Positions 43,956 through 57,849 are shown, counted from the stretch's first letter. The stretch is DNA of 64,000 nt from Vicia villosa (GCF_029867415.1 NW_026705574.1:124001-188000); one strand, 5' to 3'. Translations and numbers: made by a program. Notes: a model not told the origin generated them from the letters alone.

Positions 43956-45557
43956 CAAAAAAGAACAAAACACATGAAGAACTTGAGAGACTCCCAAAAC
44001 AATAACCCTTATTGCACACATGGTTTTCCTTGTTTGAGTTCTTGGTAAACTAGACTTCCCAAGTTTCTTTTTTATAGATACTTGCTGAATGGGCTTGGAC
44101 TTTAATCTTAATCCAATCTTGTCTTTTATGAAAATAGATGCAAGATCTTTTCCCAAATTAGAAATAAATAAAATCAAATCAAATCTTAGTTTTCCAAAAG
44201 AAATCTCAAAGATTCTTTTTCTAAAAATAGAGATTGATCGGCATTTTTCCTAATCATCCCTTGATTGCCTGCACTTGTAATGATTATCTGAATATTCCAG
44301 ATTCTCATATTTTTTTAATCAAATCTCTCAAGGTTTAAAAACCAGTCTTAATTGTTAGGATGCTCTGGTGTAGGATGTCACAACATCTGGAAGAACATCT
44401 CTCAAAGCACAAAACATTTGAACATGTTATGATAATAGAACAAGATGATTCAACACATTGCTCAACATTATTTAAGAACCATATTTTGGCAGAATTATGC
44501 CAATTACAAAAACCATGGAACTAACAATGAGTTATAAGATGGTGACTGAGACCACAGATAAGATGAAGAAAGTGCATACTACCTATGTAAATTATGAGGA
44601 CGTGGAGGGGGTGAACCAGAAATAGATATTGAGGAAGATATCTAGGACATCATCCAGGAACATGACTCTCTTAAGTGTGAAGAAAGGTTAATAAATAAGA
44701 AAAGTGTGTGTCATAAGAATGTTAAGGAGGAGAATATCGTAAAGGATAATCTCATGGTTGAAAAGTCAAGGAGGCCTCTTGAGCTCTACTTCTATGAAAC
44801 ATTGTAGTAATCAATGCTTGAGAGTTGTGCCAAACGAGAAAAAGTGTTGTTCGCCCCTATGATCACTTTGGCACTAAAAATAAGGAGAAATCTTTTATTC
44901 TCCGAGATATGTTACAACTTGGGTATCATTACAAACAAGAAAATTCTTCTTTGTAATACATATTGCCCTCAGATGCAGGATCAAACTCTAATTATTCAAG
45001 CTCATACTCACAACCTGAATCAAAATTTTGGAAACTCAAGTGGGATCTTCCCCATCAAGGAAATGGAAGTCCCTAAGGATGTTGGTGATATGATGGAATA
45101 TTAGATAAACAAATCCATGGAAGCAGTACAAGTTGGGAATAACATCTCCATAGTTTAATCTTTTAAATTCAACGAGAAGATTAGGCTCAGTAACATGAAT
45201 TCTTAGAAGATTAGAATAATAGAAGTTGTTGTTGCAGATTTTCTGGAGTCAAGTGATTCAGATATAGATTATGACATCCTGTTTGGCTAAAAAAGTAAAC
45301 AATCCATGGGCTGAATTAATGGAATGATTAATTAGGCCAATCAATTATAGACCTCTAATAATCGAATGTTCAAGCCACAAATGGAAGATTTTGATATTTA
45401 ACAATTCCCAATCAGTAAGAAATTGTCCTAATTGATTTGACTCAACAAGGAGAAAATAATTTATTGGGTGATTGAAGCTAATCGATTATTAATGAAATGA
45501 AATGACTCTAATCAGTTAGCTTGGCCTTAAAAATATATTTAGGTGATTTGAAAATTA
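43956..45557. other. Scrambled repeat debris
   Basis: No gene recognised. A TGTTAGGATG start near 44355 followed by 'gatgtcacaacatc' looks like the beginning of another copia-type LTR. From about 44590 to 45110 a plus-strand reading with several stops (IDIEEDI, then KSFILRDMLQLG) has protein-like composition, but I cannot place it. 'aatcgatta' motifs recur near 45300-45520. Confidence 0.35.
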
Positions 45558-46690
45558 TGGTATGACAGACTCGGATGTCAATCCCGATGTCAAGACATAT
45601 GATCTGTTATGAATGCAGCACAAGCAGAATACAATGATCCCCCATTATTTAATTACTCTTAGGAAAGAGGTAATGAAACATGGGATCACAGATGTTCAGC
45701 ATACATAACCAGATTATAATTTTTACATGGTTCTGTATAGGAACAGCTAACACTTCTGAACCTGATGTTATAGAAAAATTCATAACATTCATAACAGAGT
45801 AAACAATGCAGAAGATAAATAACACAAGTAATTGTTAACCTAGTTCGGTCTAACTACCTACTCTAGGGGCTACCAAGCCAAAAAGAAGATTCCACTATCA
45901 GTGGTACTATTTTAGATAAACAACCTCTGGTTTACAAATAAACAACCTCTGGTTTACCTAGTCACTACCCAATGCAATCTCTATCTCAGAACTCCATCCA
46001 AGATAAGAAAACCTCTGCTCACTCCCTGGTGATACCTAACTGTTATAACCCTGCAACAGCTATTTACACAATTAAAAATGAACACACACTTGATATTGCT
46101 TCACAGCTTCATTCAAGCTTACAATACTCAACTCTTACGTACAGGTTTCGAGTGAGGACAATCACTTCTCTAACCTACAGGTTTCGAGAAGGACAAGGCA
46201 GCCATCCCACAACCTGGGTGGTCTACCTATAGAAAACCTAATGATGACATCGTTTAAAACTAGGTTTTTTTATTTTTTTCTAGGTTACAAAAGTTTCCTA
46301 TTTATTACCTGATCCCAGTTGGACTTGGGCTTACAAATTGCAGCACTCTTGCTGTTACAAATATGCAGAAAATATTCGGTTACAAATAAGGTCTTTCAAT
46401 CCTGAGTTTCCTAAACTAGAAACTGCTGAATCCAATCTTCTGATCTAATTCTTCAATCATTCTTTTGACCTTTAAATATGCTCCACATAGGATTACATAA
46501 TATTCACATAGAATATTCTGTATTTGTATTAAATCAAACTGAATCTTTCTTCCAGTTCTGCAGGTGCAATTTCATGAGTTGATATCATGACATTCCATCT
46601 AACATCTTGCTTGTACCTGTTTTATTCTTTATAATTTTGCAAGATTCACATTAATATTATGTTTTACTGTTATTAGGTTTTAGCCAAACA
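45558..46690 (-). mobile_element. 3' LTR of the LARD-like element
   Basis: 1,133 bp; on the plus strand it runs from TGGTATGACAGACTCGG to TAGCCAAACA. The sequence 'acctctggtttacaaataaac' is tandemly repeated inside it. Confidence 0.85.
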
Positions 46691-46712
46691 TTAACAATCT
46701 CCCCTTTTGGCA
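46691..46712 (-). promoter_or_regulatory. Polypurine tract of the LARD-like element
   Basis: On the minus strand CCAAAAGGGGAGATTGTTAA abuts the LTR start TGTTTGGC, as required for plus-strand priming. Confidence 0.75.
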
Positions 46713-49480
46713 TATATTGGCTAAAACATAAAGATGCAGCAGAAACATAACAACTTCAAGACACCAAGGAAGAACATAATTTACATTCTCAGAATTGGGT
46801 TTACCTTCTATTCTTCAAGACTTGAACCACATCATAACATTGTTAGTCTGCTACAAAACCTTTTTATAGTAGCAAGATCAGAAGATGGTATTGTTCTCCC
46901 CCTTTTTAGACACAATATGACAAAGATAGAACCGATGTTATAATATGAAGTGGAACACCTTCATGAAACACTGATATTCACGAGGAAGACTATGGGAGAA
47001 GCCCTGCATCTTGGAGGACCAATGGTGGCATGAGAGACCCATTCCTTAGTCTTGTACCAGAAAACAAATCCTAGCATAGACCTCGAGAGAGGACTTGAGT
47101 GAAAACTGTCCACCATTCCTAGTAACTCAGAACACAAATCACAATTGTGTTCATAGCTCAGATCACAAACCACAAAGAACATGATTCCTACACTGAAGGT
47201 TGTATATAGTGGAACATCTTTGTTGTTTATTACAGAAAAACCCATGGTAGAGACCATCAACATCCCCAGCCCGTGTTTTTCTTTTTTCTGAGATGGTTTT
47301 GGTATAGCAACCCATCACAATACCAAACCCAGACTCGACTCACAAGAATGCACACGAATGACATTTTGAGAGTTTTGATTTCTGCAATTCATGGAGATGC
47401 TATTATATAGAAAATGGAGATTATAGGAAATAAAGATGGTCTTTGGTCTTGTTCAATTGTCAAACGGTTAATTAGGAAACAGTTCCAAAAGCTATTACTC
47501 TTTCCAAAGCAGTTTTTGACTATTTTTCTGATAGGAGTTATCTTGAATTACCAGTGCATTCATAGTCATTGAATGAAATTTACACCGACCGCTGATGTGT
47601 AGATAAACTTCAATTCAGATTTCCTTGTTTGACTTTAAAGATTCAATGTCTTTAAACATGTCATGACATTATGTCAGACATTGTCACTTTTCTTTCTTTC
47701 AGGCACATAGCCCAAGATTCTGTAAAAGTTTCAGACAAAGCATCATTTGGACCAATTAACAGACTCCCTACTTACTCACTAGTCATAGACATAGACTTCT
47801 GTTGTTTTTGTACAGCTTGAGACTGTTAGCACACACCTAACTCATTAGTGTAGAGAAGGAATAGTGGTTACTAGTTGCACATGGTTGACTTGAACCATTC
47901 AAATAACTGACAAAAGTATCACATTTTCTTCATGATGTAAAAGTATTTTTAACCAAGAAATTTCTCTTGACAAAATAAGTTACCCCTCCCCCCCCCTATC
48001 TGAGATAGTCTGAGCTTCCACAAACGGAATAAGCTTCAAATGATGAATGGAAAATATAAGACTCGTCTTCATATCTTCAAGAGCCGCACCCTCTATTCAA
48101 CAATCCTGCTGAACACACTCATTATAGCCAATTTGTTCCTCACAATAAATACTTACACCAGAAGTAGAATGTCATAACATTGTGTCTGACATTTGTACTA
48201 CCAGTATTCTCCACAAGTTCATCCCCTTTTCTTTTCAACAGACCCTTACCTAAGAACTTATCTCCTTCAGAAACGATCAACAGATGACCTCGTGATACTA
48301 GAATCACACACAGAGAGGTTGCCACAATCTCAACAAACAGAACTGCCACTCCTAGAATTTTGTTGAGTATAACCCTACCATGTTTGAATTAGATCATGGT
48401 CTTCTTAAGACACTTTGAAATCCCTCTTGATAAGGTGTTTTTCAATCTCACATATTGATTAACATACTCCTTGAACATAAGAGATTCTCCTGTATCCTTA
48501 GCTGTGTTGATCCGTTAATAGAACTTTTGTCTTCATAATCATCTTCACTAAGTGAAGTCTTCATCAAGTAAGTAATTATGTATGGCCAGAGCACATTACT
48601 TACATCCAGATCAGAACCTGCCCATTATAATCCACATTATGCCCAAACTGTCACTCTAGACAATAATGTTGCTTTTTCAAACTTCTGAATATTCCCAGTC
48701 CTTCCAGACCAGGAGTAGGTTCCAAACCAATGTTCTCACACTACATTAGTTTAGCACCAGAACATCTGTTCTTCAGCTGGAAGCTGCATACCAGTTCTTA
48801 ATGTCCCAACATCAGATAGGACATTTGATCCTCCTCATAGGAACACCTCAACCTTGAAAATTTCAAGGTACACACTTGTAGATGATTATGAATATCATTG
48901 ATCAGGTGATATTCATCAGCTCTAATAAACCATGCCATTATGAGTGGACTTGAGAGGATACTCAAGTATCTTTGACACTTTAATTATAGATGTCAATAAC
49001 TGCCATACATTCTGTTGAACCTTCATAACCCTTGGGTTTCTCAGAGACTATGCAGTAGAAAATAGTCATATATCAACAAAATTCACACAATGCTTACTTT
49101 AAGTGTTAGTAGTAAGCATGACATCTACAGATTGATTGCTACTCAATCTTGCACAATGCTTGCTTCTGCACCAAGCAACTGATTACACCAAACCAAAATC
49201 CTGACTTGACAAACTCATAAACAACAGAGGTTACCTTCTCAATATCTTCACTCCCATATGAAGGTTTTGATGAGCTTCTTCTCTATTCATAGATACCAGT
49301 TGAATTTGTTTTTAAATTCAAGTCCTTCACTCCCGCATGAAGTCCTTGTACTTAGCACTCTTCGTTCCAACATCAAGGAGTATGTTAATCAATATGTGAG
49401 ATTGAAAAACACCTTATCAAGAGGGATTTCAAAGTGTCTTAAGAAGACCATGATCTAATTCGTTCCAGCATCACAGAATT
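46713..49480 (-). other. Non-coding interior of the LARD-like element
   Basis: No frame over about 100 codons and none with known motifs on either strand. It contains one long inverted repeat (48387-48474 against 49373-49461). Confidence 0.7.
48387..48474. repeat. Inverted repeat arm (partner 49373-49461)
   Basis: The 88 bp arm is the reverse complement of 49373-49461 with one single-base indel and no other difference by eye. The arms are separated by about 0.9 kb. Confidence 0.93.
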
Positions 49481-50016
49481 TATCCCTTATGGATCTCATC
49501 CAGAAACAGACAGGATGCCTGCTCTGATACCAATTAAAAATTCTGGTATGAAAGACTCGGATGTCAATCCCAATGTCAAGACATCTGATCTGTTATTAAT
49601 GTAGCACAAGCAGAATACAAGGATCCCCCATTATTTAATTACTCTTAGGAAAGAGTCTATAAAACCTGGGATCACACATGTTCAGCATACATAACTAGAT
49701 TATAATTTTTACATGGCTTTGTATAGGAACAACTAACACTTCTGAACCTGATGTTACAGGCAAATTCATAACATTCATAACTGAATAAACAATGCAGAAG
49801 ATAAATAACACAGTTAATTGTTAACCTAGTTCGGTCTAACTACCTACTCTAGGGGCTACCAAGCCAGAAAGAAGAGTCCACTATCAGTAGTACTATTTTA
49901 GATAAACAACCTCTAGTTTACAAATAAACAACCTCTGGTTTACAAATAAAAATTATCCCTTATGGATCTCATCCAGAAACAGACACGATGCCTGCTCTGA
50001 TACCAATTAAAAATTC
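49481..50016 (-). repeat. 473 bp tandem duplication of primer site plus LTR end
   Basis: 'tatcccttatggatctcatcc' begins at 49481 and again at 49954. Each copy carries a primer site (49521-49532 and 49994-50005, minus strand TGGTATCAGAGC) and the adjoining LTR end. The first copy includes about 400 bp of LTR (49544-49947) before the second copy begins. Confidence 0.9.
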
Positions 50017-51146
50017 TGGTATGAAAGACTCGGATGTCAATCCCAATGTCAAGACATCTGATCTGTTATTAATGTAGCACAAGCAGAATACAAGGATCCC
50101 CATTATTTAATTACTCTTAGGAAAGAGTCTATAAAACCTGGGATCACACATGTTCAGCATACATAACTAGATTATAATTTTTACATGGCTTTGTATAGGA
50201 ACAACTAACACTTTTGAACCTGATGTTATAGACAAATTCATAACATTCATAACTGAATAAAAAATGCAGAAGATAAATAACACAGTTAATTGTTAACCTA
50301 GTTCGGTCTAACTACCTACTCTAGGGGCTACCAAGCCAGAAAGAAGAGTCCACTATCAGTAGTACTATTTTATATAAACAACCCCTGGTTCACACATAAA
50401 CAGCCTCTTGTTTACCTAGTCACTACCCAATGCAATTTTTATCTCAGAACTCCATCCAAGATAAGAAAACCTCTGCTCACTACCTGGTGATACCTAACTG
50501 TTACAACCCTGGAACATCTATTTAAACAATTAATAATGAACACACACTTGATCTTGCTTCACAGCCTCAATCAAGCTTACAATACTCAACCCTTACCTAC
50601 AGGTTTCGAGTGAGGACATTCACTTCTCTAACCTACAGGTTTCGAGAAGGACAAGGCAGCCATCCCACAACCTGGGTGGTCTACCTATAGAAAACCTAAT
50701 GATGACATCGTTTAAAACTAGGTTTTCTATTTTTTCTAGGTTACAAAAGTTTCATATTTATAACCTGATCCCAGTTGGACTTGGGCTTACAAATCGCAGC
50801 ACTTTTGCTGTTACAAATATGTAGAAAATATTCTACAACAAATAAGGTCTTTCAATCCTGAGTTTCCAAAATTAGAAACTGCTGAAGCCAATCTTTTGAT
50901 CTGATTCTTCAATCATTCTTTTGACCTTTAAATATGCGCCACATAGGATTACATAATATTCACATAGCATATTATGTATCTGTTTTAAATCAAAATGAAT
51001 CTTTCATCTAGTTCTGCAGGCGCGATGTCATGAGTTGATGTCATGACATTCCATCTGACATCTTGCTTGTACCTGTTTTATTCTTTATAATATTGCAAGA
51101 TTCACATTAATATTATGTTTTACTGTTATTATGTTTTAGCCAAACA
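50017..51146 (-). mobile_element. 5' LTR of the LARD-like element
   Basis: 1,130 bp, clearly the partner of 45558-46690 but with many substitutions, so the element is older than the others described here. Confidence 0.85.
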
Positions 51147-52082
51147 TAGATGCCAATCAGCCAATAAAAGCACTAACATGATTTTATCAAATAAAGAGAG
51201 ACCTTAAAAAGATTTTATATGTGTGTGAGTTGCTTAGTATCTTATGAGATACTCTCTTACTTTCACCAGAAATTAGTCAATCAGACAGACATGAGCAGGC
51301 GAGCTTTCTCACTTCATCTCTATCACAACTTTGAAGCTTTTAAGTTTCTTTTCCTAATACACTAATCATATAAGAAATTTAGTGGAACCTTAAATCTTCT
51401 ACTTGAGGAGGCTTGAGATGTCTTCAAGTTAATCACCATCATCAAAGAGTTGGAAAGATATCACCGTTGACTTTAACAAGCATCAGAGTTGTCGTCATTA
51501 AAACACCAAGATAGTTAACAACATCAGTATCATTAGGCCCATACCTACATCAAAATATATTCACATTCTCCCCCTTTTTGATAATTGAGTTACAGCAACA
51601 TAGGTTTCATCAAAATCTACATCTTGTTGTTGATTGTATCCCTTCGCAACAAGTCTAGATTTTTTTCCTAAAATATTTTCATCTACGTCCAAGTTGTTAC
51701 AAAAGATCCAACGGGTACAATGACTTGATTAGTTGAAGCGTTGGGAATAAGCCCTGAAACATTGTTTCATTTAAATAGATTTAGCCCCTCTTGCATAGAA
51801 AGAGGCTAATGTTCCTCAACGTTAGCCTCGTCAGTTCCTTTTCGCTCAATTTATGAAGCAAAGACAACAAAGTTGTTGGGTTAAATAGTATATTCATCCA
51901 AGCCCCACATTAGGTAGTAGTAAAAAAACAGAATTTCAATAATAATATAAATAGAGATAGTTAGTTTGAATTTTCTACACAACAACAAAATGTAGTCTTT
52001 TGGATGTGTTGAGGATTTGGATAGTTATGTGTCTATATAGGGTTTTCTATTTTTCCGTTCAAAAATAGTTTGTTGAGAGGGT
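51147..52082 (-). other. Copia LTR/PPT remnant, minus strand
   Basis: ATCAAAAAGGGGGAGAAT on the minus strand (51566-51583) is a Sirevirus-type polypurine tract followed by TGTGAATATATTTTG, a possible LTR start. So 51147-51565 may be a partial LTR and 51584-52082 a piece of internal 3' region. No gene is seen. Confidence 0.45.
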
Positions 52083-53556
52083 TGTTGCACCCCAAAATTT
52101 GCCCTCTTAAATTTTACTTCTAATTAGCTTAGGCTTTACATTCATGTGCATTTTTCCATTAGGTCATCTAACACATCATGCTTCATTAATCAATAAATCA
52201 GGCATGGGATTTAGGATCTTGAAAGATTAGGGTTTATTTCCCTAAGTACTGGATGACCAATTGATTTATTGGACTTCACTTTTGGCTAAGGTCTTATCTC
52301 AGGAATTGATGATCAGGTGTTTTCAATGTTATGGGTAAACGAGTTATTGTTTCCTTGAAGAGCTAGGCTCATTCATTTTCATATGATAGTATCATTGGTT
52401 CAAAGGGCTCTTGATGTTTGCTACTCGCATGTGCCAAAGTATGGGGCTATCAACCATTGAATAGTGTTGTCATTTGGTGTGCCCAGGGCTTCCTCACTGT
52501 TTTTCATTTGACAATTCTGTGTGCTAAGTTTTGTTAATTGAGGTTCATCTTTTCAAGTATTCTCTTCATCAATGTGTATCTCAAAGAGGATTGGGCTCAC
52601 ATCTTGTCATGACTGTATTGTTAATTGAGGTTAATTGCATGTCTTTAACTAGACTCCTTAAGGCGAGGTTTTGGTAAAGAGCACCAAGTGAAGGCAGATT
52701 ATGTCAAGTTAACATATCTTATGGATTGAATTGCAAGAGATGCAAGGGTAATGTTATAATCAAGGCTATTGATGATACTTATTGCCCACAATGCAAGTTT
52801 GATGTGGATTGAAAAAATTAATTGGTACGGTGGTACACATTCATGTCATGGATTCAAATGGTTCGAGTTTCTTTGACCAAAGTTATACTTAGCATTCACA
52901 TATTCATGGCCACGGATTCGAACATTGGAAAAGTTTAAGAAAAATTCAAATGGTATGGCAAAAGAAAAAAGGAATACATTATTGATTTCAAAGTTCATTA
53001 AAAAAGTTCAATTCATGTCACATATTACCCAAGAAATTCTTTAAAAAAATACATAAAAAATTAATCAACCCAAGGCTACTTCTAAGCTTACCCTTATGAG
53101 GCCTCGCTTAGAAGAGATAAAGAAAATTGATAAACGATGGATCTTGAAGCTATTGCTAAAGGTCAGAAGGAAAATATGACGTGACTCCATTTGTGCCAAT
53201 AAAGGGACTCCTTATTCAAGGTCCTGTCATCATTAGTTTTCTTGCCGTTAACAAACAAACCAAAATCGCATCATGTCGCCAACACCAAGCCGGTTCAGCT
53301 GCATCAAACCTTGTAGGAAATAAACCGAACCTAAAACCTGCATAAACACAATAAAACCAGCAAAGAAATAACTCCCAGTTAAGAGAATTCCAAAATTCAG
53401 TAACAGGTTAGAAAATCAGAACTGACTAACCTCAATTGAATCAACCCACCATTGGATCCATAACTGAAACTCCTTCAAAGGCCCCGATCCCTTCACTTTG
53501 TAACATAAATATAATATCAGAAAAAACCAAAGCTATTCTAAGTGGACTCATACTAA

Positions 53557-53914
53557 GGCATTGTTTGCAAGTTTGGAGGTGAAGGGAGGGGAGGACTTTG
53601 GAAAATAGGAAGGATTGGGTGAATATAATAGAATGATTTTGGGTAGGAGGGTTTGATTTTATTTATAACACCAAAGACCCCATAGAATAGGGAAACTCAA
53701 TAATTGTAGTAAATGAGGGTTTGTGAGGGCTTACATAAATTTTACAAATATCTTTTAAGTTGTTAAAAATTAAAAATATAGTAATGATAATGACTATATT
53801 ATCATTCTAAACATAATAATTTTTCCCAAATATCAAATATTTTTCTATATTTTTTAAAAATTTCTTTTTCCAAAGACTTCTTTTTCCCTCCCCTCCAAAC
53901 TCGCAAACAAAGAC
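53557..53914. mobile_element. Tourist-like MITE
   Basis: 358 bp with terminal inverted repeats GGCATTGTTTGCAAGTTTGG and, on the other strand, GTCTTTGTTTGCGAGTTTGG. TAA flanks it on both sides (53554-53556, 53915-53917). Subterminal G-rich and C-rich arms pair. Same class as 39627-39940 but a different family. Confidence 0.82.
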
Positions 53915-54069
53915 TAAAATAATTTCTAATTGAAAAAACGAAAGCTATAGAAAAGGAATGACAAATTGCAGAGTAAAATAAGGTGTAACTAACTTTCACG
54001 TAACAGAAAAATGGGGGTGAGAAAAATCTGTAACTGAAATTCACTAACCTCCAACGAATTCTCCAATTC

Positions 54070-55260
54070 GATCTCATTATAGAAGGGGATCAACATTTCT
54101 TCAATCTTCAGATTGGTTCACCATCTCTTCACTCTTTCTTCATCTCTAACAAATCTCATAAAAAGATTATTCAACCTTCATAGGAAAATCTTCAAACAAC
54201 TTCAATTCTCTTCAGTCACAAAAACTCCGAAAAAATAGCCTTCTCATGATTCATACATTCTTCACGCAACACTCAATCTTCCACGCACGTCAATCCTCAA
54301 TAATCAGACCACTCTTTAATCTCTCTCCCTTCACTCACTTCAATTCACCAAAGAATCCCTTAATTCTTAACTTCAACTTTCTGAAACCTTCCCAAAAGTC
54401 ATTCAAAGAAGAATTCTTCAATCCTCTTCAATCTCAGAAACCTTCACTCCGCATAACTTTGAATCAATCCGCATCCGTTCTTTAGCTAACTACCGCTCAT
54501 CATTCGTACTTCACGATGTAACAACTTTAGCTGTCATCATCATGCACAACCCTGCAACATCACTCCTTTCATCAGCCATCTTCACATGTCTGAACCGAAT
54601 TCGATGATACGCAAATCTTTGTCGTTCTTCATCTGTTCATTAACGAGAATGTGACAATTTCCACTACGCATCCGCAACAACATTCGTCTCTGCAACAACT
54701 GTGACAACCACAACTTAGGAAATTATGCAGAAAAGAAAACACAGAAGAAGATGAAGAAGTTTCAGAATCGCGCACACGGACAAGGAGCAAGAGCAAAAGA
54801 AAATTTAGTAGGAAGCTATTTACCAGGACTTCACGTCAAGCTTTTCCGGATTTTTGTTCAATATCGTCACAAATGAAGAGTCGCCGGAACTTCTCCGGCA
54901 GGTAAGGCCGATCCTCCTCATTCTCCTCTATTACTTATTTTTTATGTTTGTGGATACGATGTTTGACTGGGAGGCGTGAGGCAATGAGAGAAACGAGAAC
55001 GGAGTTGAGAGATGAGTTACGCGAGAAAAGAGGATAGACCGAGAGTTGAGGTGAGATAAGGGACATCGGAGAGAGGAGATCGTAAACAATATTAGAGAGA
55101 AGAGGAACAATGCGGTTTGTGGCGGCCAGAAATTGGTTGGAGAAGACGAAGAACATCACCGCCGGTCGCAAACGAGGAAGGAGACAGGGAGAAGAACTTT
55201 TCATATTCAGAGGAATGATCCTGAATTGATTAGAATTAAGGGAACAAGTTCTCTACCCAT
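54070..55260 (+). other. LTR transcription-start-like zone
   Basis: CATTATAGAAGGGG is followed by a long CT-rich tract with repeated 'cttcaatc/cttcactc', like the TATA and R/U5 start of legume gypsy LTRs. Short frames inside (54246-54485 plus, 54935-55204 minus) have no recognised domains and I do not call them genes. Confidence 0.4.
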
Positions 55261-57849
55261 TATAAAAAGTTGGTTAGTGTACCTCCAACCAATCACATGA
55301 TTCCATTTAATTTAACACATTTAATTATTTATTAAAATACAATAAATATTTGTTGTTTCCAAAACTTTTTACAAAAGAAGTAACCTTACCCAACTTTTTG
55401 AGTTGGGTAGTTAAGAATTCACCTAGAACTAGTTGATCATTAACTAGTAAAATCATGAAGAAAAATCTGAATAGTCAAAATTTGGACATAAAGTTTGAAT
55501 TGAATCAAGTCCATTGGGCCACACGAATTGCACAATGCACCCCCATATGAGTCCATCATACTAATTTTTGGCTTGAAGAAGAAACAAAACTTTACAAAAA
55601 CCATGTTGGGCCAATTTGCCTGTGCCTCAGCGCCTTGCTTAGGCTGGACCATATTTTCTGCATACACCGCCTAAGCTCACTATTTTCTTATTAGAATTTA
55701 GGTGTTTTGCTACATAGTTTTGTTCTAGTTTTTTAGGTGATTAAAAGAGAAAAATAAAAAACATATAAAATCTTAATTTTGTTAGATTTTAGGATTTAAT
55801 AAACATGATAACAAATCTTAATTCTTGTTAGATTTCTAGGTTTCTTAGCATTGTTCCGATTAATACTTGTTCCTAATTTTGCATTATTTTCATGTGTCAT
55901 GTTATATAGTGTTTCTAACCATTTGCTAATGACTGTGAGGTACACTTTGAAGCCTTATATCCCTCTCCTTGAACATTAACCGTTTGTTAATAATGGATGT
56001 ATTTTTATTGCTTAAATAGGTTCCTTGGATATTATGACAAGTGAAGAAGTGTTCCACCTACCCATGGAAGCTTTATGTAGAGATTTATTAATTCTTGCGT
56101 GGCTTTGAAGAGGCATCAAACCTTATCTGTTCGGTACCTTTCTTTATTTATCTTATTTCCGCATTGTCTTTCAATTCCTTTTCCATGAGAAATAGGAATA
56201 GAAATGTTAGCAGGAAGTTCTACTTTGTAGGCATTGTTTGATTTTACTTTGTGCTTGAGATCGAGTCAATAAATTGGGAAGGGCTTGCAATCCGCCCCCA
56301 CATTTCAAGTCCATTTGTATTTCTTAGCTCGTGTTTCACGTTGATGCTTTAAATTGTGCTACTCTTGTTATTTGAGTCAATAAAGTGGGAAGGCCCCCAA
56401 TCAGCCCCCACAATTTTCTTTGTTCCGACAATACTTAGCTCGCATCTCTTGGACGTTGATGCTTCTATTCTTTACTCGAATTGATCATCTTGTGCTTGAG
56501 CCTATTCTAGTGGAAAAGAGTGTGTCGACTCCCACGCTGAAATCCACCTTGGGTACTTAGTCTTTCTAGCTCATGCTTTGTGTTTGATTGCGACTTCGTG
56601 TCTATTTGTGTTTATACATTTTCTTCAAGATGTTTAAAAATTGCTTTCTATACTTGTTCAAGTGTTGATTTCTTTCTTTTTATATGTTTATCTCTTATCT
56701 TGGAAATGTTCACCTCCCTTTCTTGTGTTGCTGCCATGATATGAAATATGTGCCACTTGCTTGAAATTTTCTTGCATAATGAGGATTAGGATTTGTTTGT
56801 TACCTAAATGCTAATGAACTAGTTGAATTGTGTGTTTGAGTTGGTGGACTCTTGGGTGCCTTGTTAGGTGAAGACTTTAAGAGTTGATTAAAAGACTTGA
56901 AGGCTTATCTTTGGACACTTTTTAGTGTCATGCCATATGTGTTTTGGTGCTCTAAATGTTTAGTGTTATAACATGGACATGTTTGTGCTATTGCCTTAAT
57001 ACTTGAAACTTGGTGTTGGTTTGTTAACCTCTTGTATATTTTGAATACCATGATGATATATGTGATGTTGTGGGCTCTCTTGAGCTAAGGTTTGATGTGT
57101 TAACATGATGCTTGAGGTATTACTTTAGCCTTAGTCTTAAGGACCTAACTTGAATACAAATCACCTTTGACTTGTAAACTGAACTCATTGGGTTTTTGTT
57201 GTGAGCTTGTTGTCTCACCTTTAAATGTGTTACCTTATTGTTTAGGTTGGTTCTCAATCATGTTTAGGGGATGTAATAGGTGGGTATCAAGTTGTGTGAT
57301 TGGTAAATCATGTTTGTGTTGCTCATATGTCTCATTGTGCTATTACTTGCATTGTTATGCTATCACCTCGCCTCTTTAAGATATGAATGTTATGCTAGCA
57401 TGTTTAGGTTGTGACTTTATTAAGTAGAACCTTGTTAGGTGATCTTAAATCATTTTCTTCATATTTGTAAATGTTTTCATATACTTGTATACAAAGCCAC
57501 GAGCTCCTTTGAGCTATCTATTTGAGTTGTTCCATGTTTGTTTAGGTTGTAACCTTGTGACTTGACATGTTGCTTTTGCTTTAGGTACTTCATTTTATGT
57601 TTCTTGTGTGAGATGTATGTTAACATTAAGTGATACCTTGATTGGTGCTTTGTTATAATGCTTTGTAGTTACAAATTGCATGTCATCCTTATTAGGATAG
57701 AACTTGAATGTCATCATTGTTAGGATAGACTATAATTGCATGCATGCTTAGGTTTACAACTTACAAGTTGTTAGTACTTGGGATGTGTGCATGATAGGTT
57801 ATAACCTTGTTGCTTGAACAATTATTTGTTGTCTTTCTTTGTTAGGTGG
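55261..57849. other. T-rich LTR interior, no gene seen
   Basis: T- and G-rich sequence with loosely recurring phrases ('taggttgt', 'cttgtt', 'ttatgctagcatg'). Only short frames occur and none has recognisable motifs. Two similar sentences beginning 'gtcaataaa.tgggaagg' with 'cagcccccaca' recur at 56266 and 56378. Confidence 0.5.

Larger units (their letters stand above)
45558..51146 (-). mobile_element. Coding-poor LTR element (LARD-like), minus strand
   Basis: LTR copies at 45558-46690 (1,133 bp) and 50017-51146 (1,130 bp) bound the unit. On the element's strand they begin TGTTTGGCTAAAACA and end CATACCA. The iMet primer site TGGTATCAGAGC follows the right LTR, and a polypurine tract (AAAAGGGGAGATTG) precedes the left one. 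The ~2.85 kb interior has no gag or pol frame. A 473 bp tandem duplication repeats the primer site and part of the LTR. The flanking 5-mers do not match. It fits a large retrotransposon derivative that supplies only RNA signals, or a deletion product of a copia element. Confidence 0.78.

Noticed and set aside
46961..47263. 100-residue minus-strand ORF in the LARD-like interior
   Set aside because: No recognisable domain, and no second copy in the window against which to test conservation.
54246..55204. Short frames in the giant LTR leader
   Set aside because: CT-rich leader gives Ser/Phe/Pro-rich frames by composition; no domain.
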